A DNA stretch of 64,000 nt, taken from positions 1 to 64,000 of the forward strand of contig SKCR01041580.1 in the NCBI GenBank assembly GCA_019454045.1. The letters run 5' to 3'. The notes beneath the pieces are model-generated. The model did not search any database. It had not been told where the DNA came from and saw nothing but the letters and a program-made list of their open reading frames with translations. Position numbers and translations under genes: made by a program. The stretch comes from Zanthoxylum bungeanum (taxonomy: Eukaryota; Streptophyta; Magnoliopsida; Sapindales; Rutaceae). Shown here piece by piece: positions 1 to 16,072 of this stretch. The stretch's first letter is position 1. Each line of letters starts with the position of its first letter.

Positions 1-584
1 CTAGCCGTATTTAGAAAGATTGGAGTTCTAAATTTTTTCCCCCACTTGAAAAGATTTGGGGGTCGTTATACTTTTAAAACTGAGAGCTAGTAGCAATATG
101 ATGAAAGTTTTATATGACATATTATTAAACAAAGAAAAAGTTTCGTATGACTTAATTGGTGGTTTTTGCTATGGGATTTGAGAATGCATTGGGCTATCTT
201 TTATTTGTTTCAAGAGTCATTGATGTGGGTGAGATGGTGAGAGTCAGTGTGAGACTGTGGAAAGATGGTGGAACTTGTTACTTTGGATTCTTCCATTGAT
301 TGTAAGATAATCAAATATGGAATTAGACATAGGATACATATCTTCCCTCCTGTAAATATGAAAGCAGTTAAGTGTATGTTGATTGTAAAGGCCATCATTA
401 TCAATATTGAATTGTTGATGCTACAATGAAGTTTTTACTTGAGGGATGTCGATTATTTTTAGTAAGTGAATTACTCTGTAGATTCAAAAAATCGACAGAC
501 AGATTCTGTGCCGTTGATGTTACAGTTCTATTAGATGTGTCCAATTAGAAGACAGATGTTTTCATTTTTTCATTTTTTGTAAAG
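1..584 (+). other. Intron or upstream part of the PIF1-like gene
   Basis: No convincing exon is visible here. The stretch is T-rich and ends in a splice acceptor at 583-584, so it is most simply the intron before the first visible exon. The exon(s) that would encode the phytochrome-binding N-terminus should lie before base 1. Confidence 0.6.
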
Positions 585-2196
585 GATGCTGAATTGGAAT
601 CTGCTGATGCAAAGAAGCAAACTCGTGGATCATCATCTACAAAGAGATCTCGTGCTGCAGAGGTCCACAACCTCTCGGAGAGGGTTTGTACTCTTACTGA
701 TCTTAAAGTTTGTTGAGAGATTTTACTGTCTGTGTTAATTCCATCTATAAAAGGAGTACTTTTGCATCCATGTGCAGAGGCGCCGAGACAGGATAAATGA
801 AAAGATGCGGGCTTTGCAAGAACTCATACCTCATTGCAACAAGGTAATCGTGTACATCATTAATTGTCATGTTTTAGACAGCATTAAGAGTTTCCTGGAT
901 TAGTGATTTTGCTTCCTGTTCCAACCCTAATTTTCTTTTTCTTCCCTTTTCCGACTTTCAGTCAGACAAAGCTTCAATGCTGGATGAGGCAATTGAGTAC
1001 CTGAAATCACTTCAATTGCAAGTGCAGGTTTAGTCCTCCTATCTTAAATTTTTATATTAAAAGTGGTATACACGATGTTCGTGAGATTTGAGATGTATGC
1101 TAACTTTCCAATTTAATTCTTCTTGTTCTCAAAACTTTATATCAAATATGGTTGTGTAAACAGAACTGATGGAGTTGTTAAATTTTTAATACTGTAGTGT
1201 GTTTTATATGCCATTATTTACTGTAATCTGTCTTAGGAGCACATATAGGTCATGAATTTAGATCAAGATTAGTGAGGGTAAACATGTTGGTAAATTTCAC
1301 CACACAGATTCTGTAAGAGTGGGACCTTGTGATCTAAGCGGTAAATGATCTCGGTACTAAGCTAATTTCAGCTGTCACTTGTCTTCTGTTAATACAGACT
1401 TCCTATTAGATCAATTCCAAACATTAAGGGGTTTTGAAATAGACAGCCTGTTTTCTTTCCAAGAAAAAAATTCAGCCTGTTCTGGAAATTTTCTGGAAGT
1501 TGCATGTCTCTCATGTCTGGATATTAATGCAGTCCTGTTCTTATGATGGAGCCCTATGTCTTTTGTCTCATTCTGCCGTATATTACACGAAGGCAATGGC
1601 ATATTATAGTTCTGAAATTAGAAGTTTGAGATTGTGCAATATTTATAACGAAAATTAGAAACTAATTTCTGCAGATGATGTCAATGGGATGCGGCATGGT
1701 TCCCATGATGTTCCCTGGTGTCCAGCATTACATGCCAAACATGGGGATGGGAATTGGGATGAGCATGGGCATGGATATCGGAATGAGTCGGCCAATGATG
1801 CCATTTCCTAGTGTTTTGGCTGGTTCAGCTATGCCAACACCAGCTGCTGCTGTTGCTCATTTAGGTCCAAGATTTCCAATGCCTGCCTTTCATATGCCAT
1901 CTATTCCATCCAGTGTCCAAACAGCCAACCAATCAGAGCCCTTGTTAAATTCATTTGGCATGCAAAATCATAACCAGCCACGGGCTACAAATTTTGTTGA
2001 TCCTTATCAGCAGTATCTTGCCCTTCACCAGATGCAGTTTCCTCTTCAACAGGTAAACTTATTACTCTGTTGTGTCATCACAGAGAAAAAAAAAGAGCCT
2101 TGATTATTCCTGTCTACGTTATATTTGTGTTAAGACTTTTCCTTTCAACAGAATCAATCAATGGTCCAGCTAAATACAAGGAACCCAAGGAGCTGA
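585..2196 (+). CDS. PIF1-like bHLH transcription factor, 3' part of gene (5 exons)
   Basis: Exons 585-683, 778-843, 962-1027, 1675-2052 and 2152-2196 all have GT/AG borders and join in phase; the stop is TGA at 2194-2196. The joined product holds a full plant bHLH domain: a basic region with the His-Glu-Arg set that reads G-boxes ([17 protein letters not shown]), helix 1, the loop ending HCNKSDKAS, and helix 2 ending LQLQVQ. Two 66-bp exons in the bHLH region are typical of phytochrome-interacting factors. The tail opens with MMSMGCGM, is rich in Met and Gly, and contains [13 protein letters not shown], which fits the PIF1/PIL5 branch better than PIF3 or PIF4. Known PIFs bind CACGTG in nuclear DNA, repress light responses and are degraded after binding active phytochrome. 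The phytochrome-binding N-terminus is outside the window. The acceptor at 584 is the least certain border. Function is inferred from family membership. Confidence 0.88.
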
Positions 2197-4357
2197 AAAT
2201 CCCGAGAATCACCAATCGGGTAGTTGACAGTTATTTCTCTCAGGAGTTTGTGTAAGATCTTGCATTGCATAGTCACATTCACATATGAACTATATTTATC
2301 ACAAGAGAGAGAGATGCTAGTTTTTAACACCGATTAGTCTACACTTGCAGTTTGGATGCAATGGTTACGCCGATCATTGTTTTTAAGGATAACCGTGATG
2401 AGCTATATCAGTTTCTGTGATGATTGTGGTGTGAAAGACAAGAATTGATCCCATTCAATTCAATTGTCACAGTCTAATCAGAACATAAAATGAATGATGG
2501 GAGTTTCTGTGAATTGCAGGTTGAAGTTTCTCAGCAAAAATCACTTGTAAAGGCTGTTGCCTGCCTGCCAGCCAAAGTTTTGTAGTGTAAGAGAGCACCA
2601 CCACCACCTTAGCTGAGATTAGCTTTTGCAACTGCTAATTCATTTTTTATATAACACCAGCTAACATGTAATTGTTAATAACCCAATTTTATAATTATTT
2701 TCTTTCCCTCTTTTGACCTTTACTAACTTCCATTTCTTTTTCTTTTTTCCCCAGAAAAATGGTTTATCTATTCATAATTGCAATTTCAATATTTAGAAAG
2801 TTGTGGGGGTTGATGCCGGCAGTTGCTGCTAGTGAACTGAAATGTACAGTATGCTGAGTGCTTAGCTGATTTTTATTTTTATTGAGCAGTTAATCAATGG
2901 CCATGATTTATTTTTTCCTTTTTATGACGGATTTAATGCTCAGCATAAATCCTTATCCCATCAACAATCACATGGTACTTTTTTTCCCCTTGCCTTTCTA
3001 ACTTTTTAAAAGGAGGCTTATTAAATTTATAGGATGAGAGGAAAATATTAGACAAACAACTTGCACCAAGAGTCGAGGACCAGTTAGTAGAATATTTATT
3101 TTGTTTCATTATAACCTTGTACGTGTAGACAGAGACTCATTTTTATAGTATCAATTCTGATCCTATCTTCAAGTTTTGAATGGACCAATCTCTGAAAGCA
3201 TAATATTCTCCTTAACTGTCAAGCCCTCCCATTAAGCTAAAGTAGCCTGCATTTTTTCTTCGCAATGAGATGGTGTAGCATAATTTTATTTAAGATCTAC
3301 ATTATTAAAATTTGATAAATTTTACGATAATTGTTAAGACTTAATATAACCTCTCTCTTTTGTTAGGATTTGGAAACGGCTATGAAAAGATATTTTACTA
3401 AATATATTGAGACAAATACTTCAGAGTAAAATATAGAGTAAAATATAATAGAGTCAAATAATCCATATAATTGACTCCACCTAAAAAGAGAAACTTAAAG
3501 GTTTTTTGTTTAATTTAATATTTTGAAATGACAACTTCTAAGAAATGATCACGTGAAACTGAATGAGTATTTTGTAATCATAGCTTTTGAAGTTGAAGTT
3601 CGGTAAGTAGAAAATAATAAGGATAATATAAATTTTGAGAACTATCATTCTCAATTTGAAATATTTAGTAGCCAATTATGCAGAAGAAGCTTCTTCCAGT
3701 GGAATTTGGGATGCATTGAAGGATGAAAGCCTTCAAATAGATTTTTCTTCAATAGGTTCTGACAAAATTATCCCAAATTCCAATTCATTTTTGACTCAAT
3801 ACAAAAAAGATCATAAATCTCTCACCGAATGATTTTGAATCGGAATTTGGGATGAAAAATCATCCCAAATCCCGTGCCAAATAATATGAAATCTGATCAA
3901 AATTCAATATTTTTCTACCACCCATGCTTGGATAGTAGTTTTATGCATGTGAAAACAGTGAAATGGACTGAAAATTTGAAAAGAATAGGCACAAATCTGC
4001 CAAAACGAGTCCATGTTGTTGGGATTAATAATCTGAGAAATGTTTTAGGGTTGCTGATTCATCAACAACAAATAACAAGCAAAAGATATTTGCCTAGCAA
4101 TCCTTTATCATCACGACAGATGAATTCAAGCAATGAAGCTGAAAGCCTAAAAGAGCATCCGGATATCAAAGCTATAAAGAAACTGCTGATTTTCTTGCTG
4201 TTCCCAATCAGAACTATTGCAACTTTCAAAAAAAAAAAAAAAAAAAACAGTAGGCAAGAATGTTTAATTAATGACGGAGAGAAGCCGCTTCAAGAGTACA
4301 AAGAGTTGAATTCGAAAATACAAATGAACTAAAGAGAGAATGCATACAGTAGCGTCT
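2197..4357. other. Intergenic region between two convergent genes
   Basis: This stretch holds the 3' UTR of the PIF1-like gene (AT-rich, probably to about 2.7-2.9 kb) and the 3' flank of the RPT2 gene. It contains a short perfect hairpin (3845-3870) and an A-run near 4220-4236. I see no convincing third gene. Confidence 0.6.
3845..3870. repeat. Perfect 11-bp inverted repeat, 4-nt loop
   Basis: ATTTGGGATGA at 3845-3855 and its exact reverse complement at 3860-3870 flank AAAA. A near copy of the arm (AATTTGGGATGCATT) lies near 3704. It could be a remnant of a MITE or a transcript-end hairpin; function unknown. Confidence 0.6.
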
Positions 4358-8469
<4,112 letters not shown>

Positions 8470-8659
8470 GGCTTCACGATCTCGAATTGAGTTATTAAAT
8501 GAGCGAAAATTAAAAGGGTGTTGGGTTTGCGAACACGCTTCGGATTTGATGAGTTTATATTGGGCCGAATTTCTATTAGACTGCCATACATAAAGCACAA
8601 CATTTATTTGTACTTTTTATGCATTTTTCTTTTTCATCTTTTTATTATTATATTAAATA
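8470..8659. other. RPT2 upstream flank
   Basis: Only 190 bp separate the RPT2 start codon from the Mutator-like element, so the 5' UTR and core promoter are either very compact or overlap the element. I see no clear TATA box at a usual distance. Confidence 0.4.
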
Positions 8660-8760
8660 GGGAAGTTGGTAAAACTAGTCCAAAAATAAAAAGAAACTTT
8701 GTCATTTGTCAAATGAGTCATAATATTTGATTTTTGTCATAATAACTATTTTTTCCGAAG
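8660..8760 (+). repeat. Left terminal inverted repeat of the MULE
   Basis: About 100 bp, starting GGGAAGTTGGTAAAA. It pairs imperfectly, with small indels, with 10312-10412. Confidence 0.75.
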
Positions 8761-10311
8761 CATATATAAGAAAATCTAAATTCTCCAAAATCTATTTCGA
8801 TTTTTTTTTTAATTTAACCTTCGGATAAGTAATTTCGGATCTCCGAAATTTGAAAACTATATATGCCGAGGTCTCCAAAATGTTCACAAAATAAGACAAA
8901 AATATCTGAATTATTCATAAAAACTTAAGAAATCCGAACTTTTCTCCGAATTACTTAGGAATCCAAAATTTTCTTTGAAATTTCACACGAAATCTGAACT
9001 TGTCTCCGAAGTTATGGCTGGTATTGTTCCTAATTACTTCCCAAACCAAGAGTATTTCAATCGATACCAGAATGTCTGGATTGCACTGCCTATTGTTAGA
9101 AGCATATATAGTAGATATAAAAGATATTACAGGATATGGACAGATCGATCTACTTCACGAGATGAGATGAGATGAGACAACCTGTATACTTCAAACGCTC
9201 AATGTATGTTCGATTATGTCAGATGTTCATCAGTAACATCGATCCAAAAACGATTCAGAAGCACATTTTTCAGTTTTCTACTTGGTTATTCTAGAGGAGG
9301 TTGGATATTATTTCTGATTTGATATGTGAAGTATTGAGGGTTCCGATTGTGAAGGGTATGCAGTTTGGCCCCGATGATGGTTGGCGGTACAGAGCATGGC
9401 TGGATGGATCAGAAAGTTGTCATGGGTAGGGTATTAAGACCGATGCTTGCAGAGAGTGAGCACACATTGTTTTATGATGGTTGATTGCACGCTTTGAGGC
9501 GGAGACACATCAAACTAGGCATTCGGCCTATACATGATATCATTCAGTTGACCATAGTGCAACAGAGCGGTCACCAGGATGAGGTCAATATTTTATACAT
9601 CGTTTTACTATACTGCATACTACAAGTCATATTTTATTAGCTCTTATTATAGAGCATTGTTTTCAGGTTAATGCCCATAGAGGGACGAACATTCCCTATA
9701 TCAAGGTCATCACCTCACTCATGCAATATTTTCAAATGAATTTGGATGACAAGGTGGTCTCATTTTAGCATCCGACTGTCATTCCTGAGATGGAGGAGCC
9801 TCTATTGTATAGAAGGTGAGGATGTTTTCTTGACATGTATCGAAAAATGATATATATTTTTTCAAGATAAAATTGATAGTGATTTGATTATTTAAATTCT
9901 TTTATTTATTGTTTGGTAGGTCTCCGATGGCACTGGCCTATCTCGTGTTGGCCCATCTCACAAAAGCAAAAAAAAAAAAAATTAGAAAAATTCGTCCAAA
10001 AAATATATCATAAATAAATAAAATTTATTTTATATATATATAAAAGAAATATCATAAAAAATAACCCAAAAAAATACTTCGAAGTTCCGAAGACAAATAA
10101 AAAAAAAAAAAATTAGAAAAATTAGTCCAAAAATAAATCATAAATAAATAAAATTTATTCTATTTATGTTATATATATAAGAAATCATAAAAAAATTACC
10201 CAAAAAGTACTTCGGAGTTCCGAAGACAACTTCGGAGATCCAAAGTTACTTCATATATCCGAAGTCATAACTTCAAAAATCCGAATTTTTAAATTTTTAA
10301 CAAAAGAAATT

Positions 10312-10412
10312 CGGGGTAGACTTCGGAGAAATAGTCATTTTGACAAAACCCAAATATTGTGACTCATTTTGGCAAATGACAAAGTTTTATTGAATAATTT
10401 TTCCAAATTCCC
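10312..10412 (-). repeat. Right terminal inverted repeat of the MULE
   Basis: Reverse complement of the left end; the element stops at 10412, directly before the 9-bp duplication TATCAAATA. Confidence 0.75.
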
Positions 10413-10995
10413 TATCAAATATGTCTTCACAAATTTAAAGTTAAAAAAAAAAAAAAAATCGGTTTCTTTGATTGTTTTTCTTTTTGGTTATAAATATATA
10501 ATAATATTAACTAAGGAGGGCAATCGGGAAGTCTCTCTCCGTCATCAGTTTTTTGAATCTTGAATCTCGGTTTAGATTTTAGATTTTTAGTTAAAATGCA
10601 GTATTTGAGATGAAGAATCATCTAGAATTTTGAGGACGATTTTTTTTCCCAAATCTCATTACAAATGATATAGGATCCCAAATCTCGATTGATATTTATG
10701 ATTTTTTTTAATCAATTTTAATGGCAACTCAATTATTCCCCACCTATATAAGCGGTGGAAATTTGATCAAAAGATCTTTAACTTCTTTTCTTTGTCACAT
10801 GTTAAAGTTAGTTTTGCGATTAATTTTTCACATCAAATCAAACTTCAGACGATTCAAGAATTTACATGTATACACATACACATATAATAGAAATTTATTA
10901 TAAAAAAAACAAAATCATATTTCTCCTCCCTTATTATAAAAAAACCCACCTCTTAACATGTTCATCTTTAATCCTAAAATTTTAAGTTTTATCAC
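10413..10995. other. AT-rich spacer
   Basis: Homopolymer-rich spacer (A-run near 10444-10457) between the MULE and the LINE. No gene or recognisable repeat seen. Confidence 0.4.
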
Positions 10996-11593
10996 TGCAA
11001 TAAGAAAGCTCGGCGAGGATGATGCATTATGAGGATGTCTGGAGTACATATGAGGAGTGCAAAGACATTGTCGAGAGAGAGTGGGTTTACAGGGCAAATT
11101 GGCAGAAAGGAAATATGGTCAACTGCTTTGTTAATGCTACAAATAATTCAATGAAGCTACTGAAGATTTAGAGTAATAAGGAATTCAGAGGCAGACAAAA
11201 GAAGCTGGAACAATTCATTGATAGATTGAAGTCTGTTAGGGCCAAAAGCAGAGGGGTTGAAGAGAGTGATCAAATGAAGAGAAGTAGAGAAACAGATTGA
11301 CAACTTGTTGATAGAAGAAGAGATTTACTGGAAACAGAGAGCAAGAACTGACTGGCTCAAAGAGGGGGATAAGAACACTAGATTTTTTCATGCAAAGGCT
11401 ACAGCTAGAAGAAGGAAGAATAAGGTTGGGGAGTTGAGAATGACCAAGGAGAATGGTTGAAGATGAGGAGGAAGTGGAAAATAAATTCTGTGAATACTTT
11501 CGGAATATATTTCCAGCACTGAACCAACTACACAGCAAATAGAGTCAGCTATTCAATGAGCCTCTTCTAGAGTGACAACAGTTATGGGAAGCT

Positions 11594-12022
11594 GTGGGAC
11601 AAGGAGTCACCAAAACCTGTTTACACATTCTTAATGAGAGAGGTAATATCTCCACTTTGAATCACACTTATATTACTCTGATTCCCAAAGTAAACAAGCC
11701 TAGGAAAGTTACTGATTTCAGACCAATAAGTCTCTGCAATGTTGTGTATAGAATTGTTGCCAAGGCTATTGCGAATAGACTAAAACACATACTGGATCAG
11801 ATTATCTCCCATACACAGAGTGCTTTTATCCCTAATAGGCTGATTACTGATAACATCATTATAGGGTATGAGTGTCTTCATAAAATTAGACACACGAATG
11901 GGATTAGAAATGGGTTAGTGGCATTGAAGCTAGACATCAGTAAAATATATGACAGAATAGAATGTGATTTTTGGAAAGGACTATGTATAAAATGGGATTT
12001 CCTGCTTCATGGATTAAACTGA
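11594..12022 (+). pseudogene. LINE reverse transcriptase fragment 1
   Basis: An open stretch of 142 codons with the palm and fingers motifs of non-LTR RT (ITLIPKVNKPRKVTDFRPIS; AFIPNRLITDNIIIGYECLH; ALKLDISKIYDRIE, where the usual KAYDR is changed to KIYDR). The rest of the domain follows in another frame. It is part of the LINE and cannot make a complete enzyme. Confidence 0.85.
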
Positions 12023-12278
12023 TAATGAATTGCATAACCACTGTTCTTACTCGGTGATGATTAATGGTACTGCTCGAGGGTTGTTTAGTCCCAGTAGAGG
12101 ATTGAGACAAGGCTATTCGCTATCCCCATATTTATTTATCATATGTGAAGAGGTATTTAACAACCTTCTCCAATAAGCAGAACTTAACAAGAAGATACAT
12201 GGTATACGGTTTGGCAATAATCTTAAAATCTCTCACCTTCTGTTTGCTGATGATAGCCTCATATTCTCTCGAGCATAT

Positions 12279-12716
12279 GTGGCAGACTGCAGGAATCTAA
12301 AAGCCATATTTGATAAGTATGCTATAGCTTCTGGGCAAGTATTTAACTATGAGAAAAGCTCCATGTTTTTTAGTAACAAAGTCAGAGCTGAACAAAAGGA
12401 TGCAATAAAAGATATATTTCAACTTCAAGTGGTTTCTCGTCATGAAAAGTATATGGGTCTGCCCTCAATGGTGGGGAAAAACAAGTGTAGTTTCTTCAAC
12501 GAAATTAAACTCAGGGTGATGAATAAAGTTTCTAATTGGCAGAGTAAATTATTCTCTTGTGGAGGTAAGGAAGTTTTGATTAAAGCCATAGCCCAAGTTA
12601 TACCTGCTTATGCAATGAGTGTTTTTAAGATTCCTCGGGGCCTTTGTGAAGATATCCAAAAAGTCTATTGCCTCGTTCTGGTGGGGATCATCAAGGAGAA
12701 AAAGACGATTCATTGA
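12279..12716 (+). pseudogene. LINE reverse transcriptase fragment 2
   Basis: Continues the RT after the FADD box just upstream. It contains YEKSSMFFS, YMGLPSMVGKNK and WQSKLFSCGGKEVLIKAI, all typical of plant L1 ORF2. The frame then shifts into the one open at 12619-12924 (WRVLQNPESL and neighbours). Confidence 0.85.
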
Positions 12717-14758
12717 CGAACTGGGAAAAGCTATGTCACGCAAAGTCTGGGGGGCCCTAGGATTTAGAGACTTGACCAGCTTTAACCATGCATTGGTGGC
12801 CAAACAGGGGTGGCGTGTTCTGCAAAACCCAGAATCGTTAACGGCCAGAGTATTGAAAGCAAGGTACTTAAGAAATTCTAATTTCCTTCAAGCAAAATCA
12901 GGATCTAACCCGTCATTTGTCTAGAGAAGTATTCTATAGGGAAGGCAAGTGCTGTTATAGGGGGCACGATGGAGGATCGGAAACAGAGATAAGATTAGCA
13001 TTCATCGGGACAGTTGGATACCAAGGCCCACATCTTTCAAGCCTATATTAACTTTTGAACTACCACAAGACGCGACAGTCTCATTGCGCTTAAACTCTTT
13101 CTAACCAATGGGATGAGAGGAAGGTAAGGCAGCATTTATAGAGATGGGATGCAAAAGAGATTTTGAAGATTAGGCTGCCCCGAAAAGACCAAATAAAAAT
13201 CAAATAGTCTGACACTTTGATAAAAATGAGAGTACTCAATGAGAGTGGATACCAAATTGCCCTAAAACTGAAGACCCAGACCAACCTTGTTCGTTAGAAG
13301 GCTCGACAAAATACTGGAACAGAGTTTGGGGACTTGATATTCCAGTAAGTTAAAGATATTTTTTTAGAGGGCAGCGAATAACTGGATACCAACGGCAGAG
13401 AATCTATGGAAGAGGAAGACTCTGCAAAACCCAAGATGCCAGATTTGTGGAAGTGAAGTTGAAACAGCTTACCATGCGTTGTTTGATTGCAAACAGGTAG
13501 TTAAAGTCTAGAACTATCATGTTTAAAGAAGCAATAACAGAGTTGAAAATTACAGCTAACATAGATCCTTTAGGTATTATTGCAAATTGAGTGAGATGTT
13601 TGAGATGCGGGATATAAAATTGGCTGTAGCATTTGTTGGGTTTGTTGGAATGCTAGAAATGGGTTTATATTTGGGAGGAAAGTAGTGGAGCCTGTCAACT
13701 TAATTACAAAGGCAGAAGCAGTGGTGGCAGGATATAGAAGGATACAATGCCCCACTATGGCTGCAGCAAAGAAAGCGAAAGAGGTGAAGATAGCACATCT
13801 ACAACAAAATATTTCCGATTAACACAGATGCAGCAGTGGGTTAGAGATGAGGGGAAGGCGGGGTGGATGGGAGGATTGTGTGGGTTAAAACGGGATTGGG
13901 GGGAGAGGAAGTGGCGCGGGATATTTTTATTTTCAAGGAGTTTTTTCCTTTCTCAATCGATATCTTCTGGAGAGATATGATGGGAGTTGAAAGTACGGTT
14001 GGGAGGAAGCCAGGGATCTGGGAGAAAGTTAAGGCAGAGAATGGAGGGTCAGGAGGGATTAAATTTAGAGGGGACGAAGGGTGTGGGTGGCTAAGAGTTG
14101 GAGAGCAATTTGCATGAGGCGAGTTATTGAGGGCAAAGATTAATTGCGAAGTTAGATGAACTATAATAATAAGAATCTATAAATTCATCTTAAAGGAAAT
14201 AAGAGGAGCAAGTCTAATGATTGGAATTTGGACTTGGGGCGGGGTGGTGAGATTTTATAATTTGTTTTGAATGGAGGGAGAAGGGATATTTCAGTCGATA
14301 AATTCGATAATCAGATAGCTGACTTGGAGTGGTTAAATAAATAAGGCAAGGTAATGTGCTTGCTGCATCAATTAAACAAGTCAGATTTAATGGGTGAGTG
14401 GACGCAGCAGAAGCGGATGCAGTTTTGTTTGGGATGGAAAGTAGCAAGGAGAATAGTTTTCAACTTTCTGCATTAGACGGACTGTCAGATGTCATCACAT
14501 GGGTTTCTAACAGGAATGGTAGCAAGACGTAAGTGTTTTGGATCATTGAAGAAGATATTAATGAGAGGTTACCAGTGTTGTGCAGAGTCAAAAATTTGTT
14601 ATACCTCTAGATTTAGTAATATTATTTGCCCATGCTTTATCTAAGGATGTATTAAAGCTCATACACTGTTATCTGGAAAGAATTTTCCTTCAAATATTTC
14701 TTGTATTATTAACAAGTTGGAGTAAGTATACATTTAAGTTTAGTTTCAAAAAAAAAAA

Positions 14759-16072
14759 ATCTATTTTTATTCATCTTAGTTTTTTCCTCTCTATTTCACC
14801 TTATAAGGCATAATAAGAATAATAATAAGCAAAATATGTTCACATAAATACTATTTTTTCTTAAAAAAATAAAAGAGTGAGCAAGTCTAAATATATTTTT
14901 AAACCATTATCTCCTCTTTGGGAACTACTGTTAGTTTTTAAATCACTTATTTTATTTTAAATACACACTAAATATTAATTCTCTTTGATTTTTGGTATGC
15001 GAATTTGATGAAACAACTTATAATCACATTGTGATTATGGCTAAAAAAATACATATTTAGCCACACCTAATTGACAGCCATTTGTGACTGTTTATATAAA
15101 AAATACAGTCATGTTTGAGGTCATAAATGTTATTGTGCTTAATTTGAATGAGGGTCAACAATGTGCTGAGATAACTAATGTGACTAAGGTCACAAATGTG
15201 ATTTAGAGTTGATAATTTGACAAAGGTCACAATTGTGGTGTGCTTAATATGACTGATGATTGACAATGTGACTGATGGTCGATAATGTAATCAAGATCAT
15301 AATTTTGATTGTGCTCAATATGATTGGGGGTCGGCAATGTGACTAATGTCACAAATGTGACTGAGGGTTGGTAAATGTGATTGAAGTTACGATTATTATT
15401 ATGCTCAATATGACTAGGGCTTGGTAATGTGACTACCCATAACTAAATTATCAGTCACCCAACTAATTGTTAAATTGTGACTGAAAGTAAAATATGACTA
15501 TGCCTGAGTTCTTTATGACTTAATAAAATGTTATTATCACTTAAGTAAAATATTATTGCGACTGTGCTTAATGTGATTGAGGGCCATTAATGTGACTGAA
15601 GACAAAGAAGATAATTGTAAAGATATACTAACAATAAGAATATGAGCCCTCCATTTATAGTCACATAAATGATAAGTCCATGAAAGTATACTTTGAATGC
15701 CACTTATATGAGTAATATTGTAATTTTTTTTGAAGTAATATAGATGTTTTAAAGCATTTATATGCTATATTCTTTAATTCATGAAATGTTCAAATTCATA
15801 TAAATTTTTGTGTATTTTGATGTAAGAATGAAGCTAGTGCGAAAGAGGCCTTGCAAAGTGATAAGAGTTGAGTAGTGTCAACAGACTATTGTGCAGTCTT
15901 TTGGACATTTCAGAATATTTAGAACTCCAATTGACATGAGGTCAGTGGCATTAGAAAATAGACTCGAATAAGATCGTGTGCATATAAAGAACACATAATT
16001 TTTCCAAGGGACGAGAAAGTTACAAGTATTTTAAGTTGAAAGGATTGCTTCTTGCTAGTGGTATAAGCAAGC
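14759..16072. other. Gene-free region with a degenerate tandem repeat
   Basis: AT-rich. The part at about 15130-15440 is an imperfect tandem array. From about 15830 to 16072 the text resembles noncoding leader sequence often seen beside plant LTR retroelements, but I cannot assign it. The last five bases, CAAGC (16068-16072), are one copy of the target duplication of the solo LTR. Confidence 0.45.
15130..15440. repeat. Degenerate tandem repeat (AATGTGACT-rich)
   Basis: Four imperfect blocks begin with GTGCTTAATTTGA-like text and continue with a GGGTCGACAATGTGACT-like stretch. They start near 15134, 15240, 15312 and 15401, so the spacing is uneven (about 70-105 bp). The sequence is rich in GTGAC/GTCAC words. 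Confidence 0.5.

Larger units (their letters stand above)
8660..10412. mobile_element. Mutator-like DNA transposon (MULE), decayed
   Basis: The left end (8660 to about 8760, starting GGGAAGTTGG) and the reverse complement of the right end (10412 back to about 10312, starting GGGAATTTGG) align over ~100 bp, sharing ACTTTGTCATTTG, ATGAGTCA, CAATATTTG or TAATATTTG, and CCGAAG. The flanks are TATTAAATA (8651-8659) and TATCAAATA (10413-10421), a 9-bp target duplication with one mismatch, as expected for Mutator. The interior has repeated TTCGGA/TCCGAA words. A broken + strand frame around 9480-9780 (for example GIRPIHDIIQLTIVQQ) is not one I recognise and may be captured host sequence. No transposase was recognised, so it is probably non-autonomous. 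Confidence 0.8.
11000..14758 (+). mobile_element. L1-type LINE, 5'-truncated and inactivated
   Basis: Fragments appear in the order of a plant L1 ORF2: the linker before reverse transcriptase (about 11010-11170; RTDWLKEGDKNTRFFHAKA near 11340-11400), RT motifs (LIPKVNKPRKVTDFRPISL and SAFIPNRLITDNI, 11650-11850), the catalytic FADD box near 12243-12257, RT thumb and connection (12280-12900), a zinc-finger-type region with CQICGSEVE and H/C (about 13430-13500), and a degenerate RNase H-like tail. Frameshifts and stops break it throughout. The endonuclease domain is absent, as in 5'-truncated LINE copies. An A-run at about 14748-14758 may be the tail. I could not find the target-site duplication. 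Confidence 0.85.

Noticed and set aside
3874..4332. 152-codon open frame on the + strand
   Set aside because: It runs through an A-run into Lys repeats, matches no family I know, lies in the 3' flank of RPT2 and shows no splice or codon pattern of a gene.
15130..15440. Tandem repeat as subterminal repeats of a CACTA transposon
   Set aside because: I found no CACTA ends or 3-bp duplication around it, so I call it only a degenerate tandem repeat.
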